Part shown: one piece after another, positions 58,115-64,000 of the stretch
Numbering within the stretch: the stretch's first letter is position 1
How the letters are laid out: every line of letters begins with the position of its first letter
Source: Thecaphora thlaspeos
Taxonomy: Eukaryota > Basidiomycota > Ustilaginomycetes > Urocystidales > Glomosporiaceae
DNA length: 64,000 bases
Direction: 5' to 3'
Assembly: GCA_900291925.1 (NCBI GenBank)
Contig: UWYS01000008.1
Coordinates: 620,001 to 684,000 of the forward strand
The notes under the pieces: generated by a model
Told to the model about the DNA's origin: nothing
The model's database searches: none
What the model saw: only the letters and a program-made list of their open reading frames with translations
Made by a program: the position numbers and the translations under genes

Positions 58115-59419
58115 ATGATTATGTCGGCCACCACCGCCGCGGATCCCGAAGCCGCCCACGCGCCGGTCGGCGACGATGCGCGTCAAGATGGTCAGATCGA
58201 CCAGAGGGCGCGTGATGGCGACGACAAGGCCGCTACCAGCGAGCAGGAGACGAGCGTCGGCAATATCCTCGCGCAACTCAACCAGGAGCAGCTCGAGAGC
58301 ATCGTCGCCGCCGCCCGCGCCTCGGAGGCCAACCGTCGTCAAGAGGGTCACGCCGACGGCGCCGACAACGTGTCGGACCCTTACGCCAACCTCGCCGACC
58401 TCCCCGCCAGCCTGGGGCAGGCCGCGACGGCACTGACGTCGTTTGCTTCGTCGTTCAAGCGCAGTGGTCTGCCCCTGGAGCGCGCCGAGGGAGAGGGCGG
58501 TAAGCTCGATGATGCACCGCCGCCGCCCGACACCGAGTTCCAGGCGCACACGCCGCCGCCGCCGCCGAACGAAGGCCGCGACGGAGCACACCACCAACAC
58601 GCGCACACCAACGGTGGAGGCGGCGCCGCCAAGGCGGCCCACGATACGGCCACGGCCGTCGCCATCGCCAGCCTCGGCAGCCTAGCGGCGCAGCAGAGCC
58701 AGGCAAACGCGCATCGGCAGCACCACAGCAACCACCACCAGGCCGCGTCTCCCTCTCCCTCGTCCGCAAGGGGAGGGGCTGAAGCTGGCTCACCGGACGG
58801 AACGTCGGGCAGCAGCTTGGGCAAGCGTTCGCGCGGGCCGGAGATGGACCGGGCGCGAAAGGACAACCACAAGGAGGTGGAACGACGCCGCCGCTCGGCC
58901 ATCGCCGACGGGATCACGCAACTCTCGCAGATCGTCCCGGGCTGCGACGCAAAGAGCACCAACAAGTCGTCGATCATCGTAGCTGCCGTCAAGTACATCC
59001 AGGATCTCAAGAACAACGAGGCGAGCAACATCGAAAAGTGGACGTTGGAAAAGCTGCTGATGGACCAGGCCATGGGCGATCTGCAGGCGCAGCTCGAGGA
59101 GTTTAGGAGGGACAACGAGGCGCTTCGCCACCTTCTTGCAGCGAGAGGCTGGACCGACGAGGGCGAGGGCGAGGGTGAGGTTGAGGGGGCACATCACGAT
59201 GCGCACGCGCTGCACCACCACCAGCACCACCAGCCGGCAGAAGAGGAAGCGATAGTCCAGCCCGATCTCGATCAGAGGGACAAGGAGGAAGTCCAAGCTA
59301 CCGCCGACCATCAGGCCGGACTCGAGGGTGGCAGCGACAAGAGATCGCTCGACGATATGCACCACGATGCAGCAGAGACGAAAGAGCAAAGGGCCAAACG
59401 CACCAAGCTCGCCGTCTGA
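58115..59419 (+). CDS. CBF1: bHLH transcription factor, Cbf1-like
   Basis: Intronless, 434 residues. The basic helix-loop-helix at about 248-305 (RKDNHKEVERRRRSAIADGI, loop with KSTNKS, helix 2 SSIIVAAVKYIQDLK) has His252, Glu256 and Arg260, the H-E-R triad of class B factors that read CACGTG. 'RKDNHKEVERRRR' is the Cbf1 signature. A coiled-coil extension (KLLMDQAMGDLQAQLEEFRR) follows, as in Cbf1. In yeasts Cbf1 acts at centromere CDEI elements, in methionine and sulfur gene control, and in some species at ribosomal genes. The N-terminal ~245 residues are low complexity (acidic, Pro-, His- and Ala-rich); the C-terminus is His/Glu-rich. Confidence 0.92.
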   Translation: MIMSATTAADPEAAHAPVGDDARQDGQIDQRARDGDDKAATSEQETSVGNILAQLNQEQLESIVAAARASEANRRQEGHADGADNVSDPYANLADLPASLGQAATALTSFASSFKRSGLPLERAEGEGGKLDDAPPPPDTEFQAHTPPPPPNEGRDGAHHQHAHTNGGGGAAKAAHDTATAVAIASLGSLAAQQSQANAHRQHHSNHHQAASPSPSSARGGAEAGSPDGTSGSSLGKRSRGPEMDRARKDNHKEVERRRRSAIADGITQLSQIVPGCDAKSTNKSSIIVAAVKYIQDLKNNEASNIEKWTLEKLLMDQAMGDLQAQLEEFRRDNEALRHLLAARGWTDEGEGEGEVEGAHHDAHALHHHQHHQPAEEEAIVQPDLDQRDKEEVQATADHQAGLEGGSDKRSLDDMHHDAAETKEQRAKRTKLAV

Positions 59420-59920
59420 TCGTTGGCAAAATCCCACTTCCGTCCGCTCGATTCTATCTTTCCAACATCGCAACTCTCTTTGAACCAACCCGCCTTCCCC
59501 GATCGCCTTTCCCCCCTCTGCCCGCTGCACAAAGGCCTCCCCGTCTGGTCCTCGCTCACTTCCTCTCTCAAACGTGTATTTATCCCATGTATAGTAGTCT
59601 CTCATTAACGCTTCCTCTCCTGTCCCCCTCCCCTACGTCTGCCCGCGTATGTGCGTGTGTGTCGTGCGATCTTTAGCTACGCACCTAGATGGAGTCAAAG
59701 AGCTACCAAATCTCTGCACCGAACAATGTCCCAAGGGACTCGCAAACGATGACAGAAGCCGGCCCAAGGAAGTAGGTAACAAACACATCGATGAATTAGC
59801 CTGTAACATAGCACGTCGTAAACCCGTCAAAGAAACGAACAGCTAACGACGAGACGTGGTTTTGTAAAAAGACATCCCGTCAGGAAGAGGTAGTAGTGTT
59901 TAACGGATCGCTTCGGCATC
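59420..59920. other. Convergent intergenic region (Cbf1-like / MFS transporter 3' ends)
   Basis: 500 nt, pyrimidine-rich near the Cbf1 end; no gene seen. Confidence 0.5.
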
Positions 59921-61814
59921 TCAAGCGCTGCTGAGACCGATGACCGTTTCGTCTTCGTCCTTCTTCTCCTCTGCCTCTAGCGCCTTGCTTCCCTGCATAC
60001 TAGCGACATCCGTTCCGACCGCCTGCAATCCCTTCTCTCTATCGAGACTGGTCTCGGTCGACTTCCACCTCCACGCCGGTACGCGCTTCTCGTAGAGCTC
60101 GTCCACCTCGACAAACGTCCTCGCCTTCGTCTCGGGCAGCAGGAAGAAGGCCGCCAGCGTGATCAGAGCCATGCACGCTCCAAAGATCAAGTACGCCTTG
60201 GCACCGAGGTTGCCCGCATCGGCCGCCGTGATCTGCGGTACAACGAGCGTCGTGATGACCGCCGTCGTCTGGCCCCATCCGATGGCGTAGGACATCGAGT
60301 AGTTCCTCAGGCGCTGCGTCGGCAGTTCCGACGGCATCAACAGCGAGATCGAGTAGAAGCACAGCGTCCAGACAAAGTTGAACACCATCGCCAGTGCCGC
60401 GATGGTCGTCGCGACCGAGCGGCTCGACGCGTTGAACGCCAGTCCACCGGCGACAAAGTCGATCACCGTCAGGATGACGAAGCCCGGCAGCGCGAGCGCG
60501 CGGCGACCCACGCGCTCCAGTGCGTAGATGGCCAGCGCCGCACCCACCAGCTGGCAGATGTAGGCGTACACCGTCAGCACGAACGGGTCCGCCACGCCAA
60601 CCTGCGTCAGGAAGATGGTGGCGTACGTCGTGCTCAGGATGATGCCGCTGATCTGGTTGAGCGCAAAAAAGGAGCCCGCTACCATGGTGCGCTGGATGTG
60701 CTTGCTGCTAAAGATCTCGGTGAAGCGCGCATCGGCCTGCAGGTGCTTGCGGTCCTGTTCGCCGCGCACGATGATCGAGAGCTCCGCCTCGACCGCGACG
60801 TCGCTCGTCGGACGGACTTTGCGCAGGCTCCTGCGCGCGTCGTCGATGCGGCCCTTTTGGACGAACCAGGCGGGCGATTCGGGGAGCATGGGCGTGGGGA
60901 GGAGCAGCAGCAGCGGTAGGCCGGCCTGGACTGCGAGCGGGATCACGTATTGGCGCTTGTCAGAGTACGTGTTTTCGGCCGACCAGCAGCAGATGGCCGC
61001 GAGCAGGTTGGCCATGATCGTGAGCAGGTTGGTTGTCGCAACCGCTCCACCGCGGATCTTGGCGGGGACGATGTCGGCCAGGTAGAGGGGTCCCACCGAC
61101 AGGGCGCAGCCGTAGGCCGCACCGTTGAGCAGGCGTCCGGTGATGAAGGCGCCCAGGTTGGGAGCCCACAGCTGGAGCTGCGTCGCCGGGATGCTGAAGA
61201 CGTAGGTCGCAAAGAGGACCCACTTGCGTCCGAAGCGGTTCTGCAGCGGCGACGAGAGGATGGCGCCGAGCTGAGTCAGGAGGCGAGGGGAAGAGAAGCG
61301 ACGGCCGTGGAGGGGTGGCGCGGCGTCAGCGGATCGGTATATCACACGCCGGAAATAAGGGCAGGGCGCCGCAGCATCAGCAGCAGCAGTGACTCACGAT
61401 GGTACCGATCAGCGGGATCGAGAAGAGCATCGACTGGTGGCTCGCGGTGAAGGTGAGATCGCCGGTAGACTGGTTGATGCCCTGGTACTTGTTGACAAAT
61501 TTGGGCATGGCGGCGAGCGGGCTCATGATGGCGTTCTCGAGGCCGTAGGTGGCGCCCGAGAGCGCGATGGTAAGGACGGTGACGAGCAACGTCCAGGTCC
61601 AGATTTGCTGCCCTCCTTCGGGCTCGGCAGCATCGGTGCCGCCGCCTGCTGCGTAGGAGAGGCTGCCGCCGATGTCGGCCGAGGGCGAGGCCAAAGCCGC
61701 CGAGTCCTTCTGCGAAGGGGAGGAGGCGGAGACCATCTTGGTGGTGCAGCTCTCTTCGCGAGAGGGTGAAAGGGAGGTGACGATGGTGGGATTGGTGTGG
61801 GAGGCCGGATGCAT
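59921..61814 (-). CDS. MFS sugar transporter (SP family)
   Basis: Exons on the minus strand: 61814-61398 and 61270-59921, phase 0; 588 residues. Twelve membrane segments are expected, starting at WTWTLLVTVLTIALSGATYG. Family motifs: 'RFGRKW' between TM2 and TM3, 'LADIVPAKIRG', 'PESPAWFVQKGR', 'ERVGRRALALPG' between TM8 and TM9, 'PETKARTFVEVDELYEKRVPAW' after TM12. N- and C-termini are cytosolic and Ser/Glu-rich. The tail 'VDELYEKRVPAWRW' resembles maltose/alpha-glucoside-type fungal transporters (MalT/AGT1 group), so a hexose or alpha-glucoside proton symporter is likely; the substrate cannot be decided. Confidence 0.94.
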
Positions 61815-63609
61815 CGTCGGTGCGTGGATCGCAGGTACCTGGTTATTGAGCGAGCGAAGCTGTTGCGGTCACGCGATTATATGGTCGATGGCAAAGGTGT
61901 GCTGCTGCCCAAGGGACGACGCGTGGAAGTGAGATCGAGATGGCCTCGCTATAGCGGTGGAAGCGGACCAGAAGAAATCGAAGGGAGAGGGCCGCAAGAG
62001 GGAGGCGAGCGTGCGGAGGCCTGTTGCTGAAGGATGGAGGCGTCGAAAGGGCCGCGTGGAAACGGTCCAAGATGAAGGGAAACGTGGATTTATAAGAGCG
62101 ACCTTGTGTGACGTGTGCGGCCGGTTGCAATGACGGCGATGGGTGAGGGCGAGGTGCAGCAAGGCAGCAAGGCAGAAGGGAGGAGATCGAGAGAGCCGAC
62201 GAGAGCGAGAGAGCGAGGGGCACAGGGGCCGCTGGCGGGCGTCGGTCCACGAAGAGGGGGGGGGGCGTGTATCGAGCGAAAGAAGCAGGATTGATGCCGT
62301 GAAAAGCTCAAGCTCAGCCGTACGTGGTGTACGTCGTAGCCGTGTCACGCTGCCAAACAAAGAGCAACGGGTATCGGTCGTGGATGTTGGCGGGGCGTTA
62401 GGGAGACGTGTGGGCGTGTGAGGATGGCGAAGAGGCGTCAAGCTTGGAGGGGGGGAGGGCGCGTCTATCTTTTAAGGAAGGTTTGGCTTGAGGTGGGTGG
62501 GTGTGAAGGTGAGACGAGAAGCAGGGATGCGGTTTGACGCCGTGCTATATGTAGGGCCATTTGACGAATGGCCGCTCGTCTTGACGTGCGGGGCGCAGTG
62601 TGGCCGGTCCGTAATGAAAAGTGGGGGTGCGTGGGATGGCCTAGGCTAGACGAGGTGAAAGTGTGCCGCCTCGGGGGGGATTGTGGGGGTGTGGGGGTGT
62701 TGCGTTTGATGGCTTGTGGAATGGCGGGGCGGTGGCGTGCATCTATGTAATGAGGGGGGGCGGAAGTGGCTGACTGTGGGGGACCGAGATCAGGCCGTAG
62801 CTCGGTGGGTTGGAGGCTGCATGGGAGCTGTGGCGTCGGAGGATGGGGCGGACGGGTGGAGGGGAGCTGGAGATAGGATGGGATGGGATGGTGAGCGAAG
62901 GGAGGATGGGCAAGAGGGAGGCTAAGAGGAGGGAACGAGCCTGCGTAGAAGGGCAGGAGATTGTTCCATCTCATACGGGCGCAGCGAGCGCCCAGCGCCC
63001 AGCGCCCAGCGCCGTCAGCTTTGCTTGGTTGGTTGTAATGTACCGTATGCGATGCAGCGCCTCTGCGTGCGGGCTTGCCGTCTCGATGGCCGGCCGACCG
63101 AGCGTAGACCTGGCGTGCATGCATGCCCGCGTCTCGCCGCGTCTCGCCACGCCACGCCAGGCAGAGGGAGAGAGCCGCTCTCGCTCTCGGCCTAGTTTCG
63201 CTGTGGCAAGGACGCCTCTGTTGCAGCTGTCAAGGAAACAGAAAAGGCTCCGACTTTGCATCCCCGCATGGCCGAGCCTACTCTGACCGGCTGTGCTGAT
63301 GCGCGCTCCCCATGTACTGCATCCCTTTTCCCTTTTAATTTCCCTTGCCCGCTGCTGTACTCTACCCTAGTTAACCTCTCTCTTTCTGCTCGCCCTTCCT
63401 CCCGTCTCTCACGCCGATTCGATCCGCACGCCTCCCCCCCGCCCATCATCACACAGAGCTTGACTCAACCTGACCTGACTGCTACACTGACTCTTAGCAA
63501 TCAAGAAAAACAACTACAAGGACGCATCTAGTATACATGGTTTTGCGGGGTAAACAGTGCGATGGCCAGTGCAGACGCCATCGCAAAAGGTGTAAGCCTA
63601 CGAGACAAC

Positions 63610-63640
<31 letters not shown>

Positions 63641-63774
63641 AGCGAGAGAGAGGGGGCACGCCAAGTATGCAGGAACTATTCGGTCCATCGGACCGTAGCC
63701 AAGTGGTAGACTGGGCGACAGCGAGCGAGCCAGCAAGCCTTGACGTCCCATCGCCGCCCTTGATGCCTTTCCCA
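61815..63774. other. 2-kb intergenic region upstream of the MFS transporter
   Basis: No supported gene. It holds the transporter's promoter and leader, a GCGCCCA repeat near 62992-63012, and a (TG)n microsatellite at 63612-63639. G-rich on the plus strand. Confidence 0.5.
63612..63639. repeat. (TG)14 microsatellite
   Basis: Uninterrupted TG dinucleotide run in intergenic DNA; likely polymorphic. Confidence 0.95.
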
Positions 63775-63999
63775 TCAAAACAGGCCCATCTCGCGCAGGA
63801 ATTTGTCAAAGCTCAGCTCAGCCATCTTGGGCAGCTCCTTGACCGCCTCCACCAGCTCCGGCAGGTATGGGTGGTCGCCGCCCCGAAAGCGCTTGAAAAG
63901 GTCGAGGTACTTGTGCAGGATCGCCTCGATCGCAAACGACGGCGAGAAGCGGTTCGAGTTGAGCGGCGTCGTCCCCGTAGAGGCCGCCTGGATGGGCGA
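63775..63999 (-). CDS. C-terminal end of an unidentified protein (gene continues beyond window)
   Basis: Open from the right edge to TGA 63777-63775, 74 residues visible. Sequence such as 'NRFSPSFAIEAILHKYLDLFKRF', 'HPYLPELVEAVKELPKM' and 'SFDKFLREMGLF' at the end looks like folded, helical protein with good codon usage. I do not recognise the family from this fragment. Confidence 0.65.
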   Translation of the reverse strand, partial: SPIQAASTGTTPLNSNRFSPSFAIEAILHKYLDLFKRFRGGDHPYLPELVEAVKELPKMAELSFDKFLREMGLF

Positions 64000-64000
64000 C

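Overview
The window reads as GC-rich nuclear DNA of a basidiomycete fungus, most likely Ustilaginomycotina (smut relatives). The reasons are: short GT...AG introns (about 90-450 nt) in most genes; protein sets split into 1-6 exons; a secreted lipase very close to Candida antarctica (Moesziomyces) lipase A; and long Ser/Gln/Pro-rich tails on otherwise conserved proteins. The genus cannot be fixed from sequence alone. There are no bacterial operons, CRISPR arrays or obvious intact transposons.

Layout. 1-7.8 kb: 3' part of a coiled-coil protein gene, a CAL-A-type secreted lipase, and a DUF89/ARMT1-family enzyme on the minus strand. 10-17 kb: a BAP31/Yet3 ER protein, a CUE-domain Cue3/ASCC2-like ribosome quality-control factor, and squalene epoxidase (ERG1). 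17-24.2 kb: SEC24 (minus) divergent from an unusual gene that joins a SHB17-like sedoheptulose bisphosphatase domain to a complete thymidylate synthase. 24.5-28.8 kb: RACK1 (minus), which hosts a probable U24 snoRNA in an intron, divergent from ribosomal protein eL20. 29.6-38 kb: a possible tiny BRCT-like gene, an intron-containing tRNA-Gly, an orphan 779-aa protein, about 4 kb of gene-poor DNA, and an intron-containing tRNA-Val. 38-48 kb: PEX6, a small coiled-coil protein, histone chaperone ASF1, and tRNA-dihydrouridine synthase DUS4. After another gene-poor stretch (47.7-52.3 kb) come a Zn2Cys6 transcription factor, eIF5A (minus) divergent from a Cbf1-like bHLH factor, an MFS sugar transporter, and the 3' end of an unidentified gene at the right edge.

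Most genes are unrelated housekeeping genes. The functional themes that recur are translation (RACK1, eL20, eIF5A, DUS4, Cue3, two tRNAs, a snoRNA), nucleotide supply and chromatin (SHB17-TS fusion, ASF1) and secretion (SEC24, BAP31, lipase).

The most striking observation is the SHB17-thymidylate synthase fusion, which puts a ribose-producing enzyme and the dTMP-producing enzyme in one 549-residue chain with no internal start codon near the junction. Also notable are a RACK1 start codon split by an intron, an eIF5A intron directly after the ATG, and a clustered odd palindrome (TGTACTGTACA) in the gene-poor interval. All splice sites were inferred by hand from frame continuity and GT/AG signals; no transcript evidence was available.
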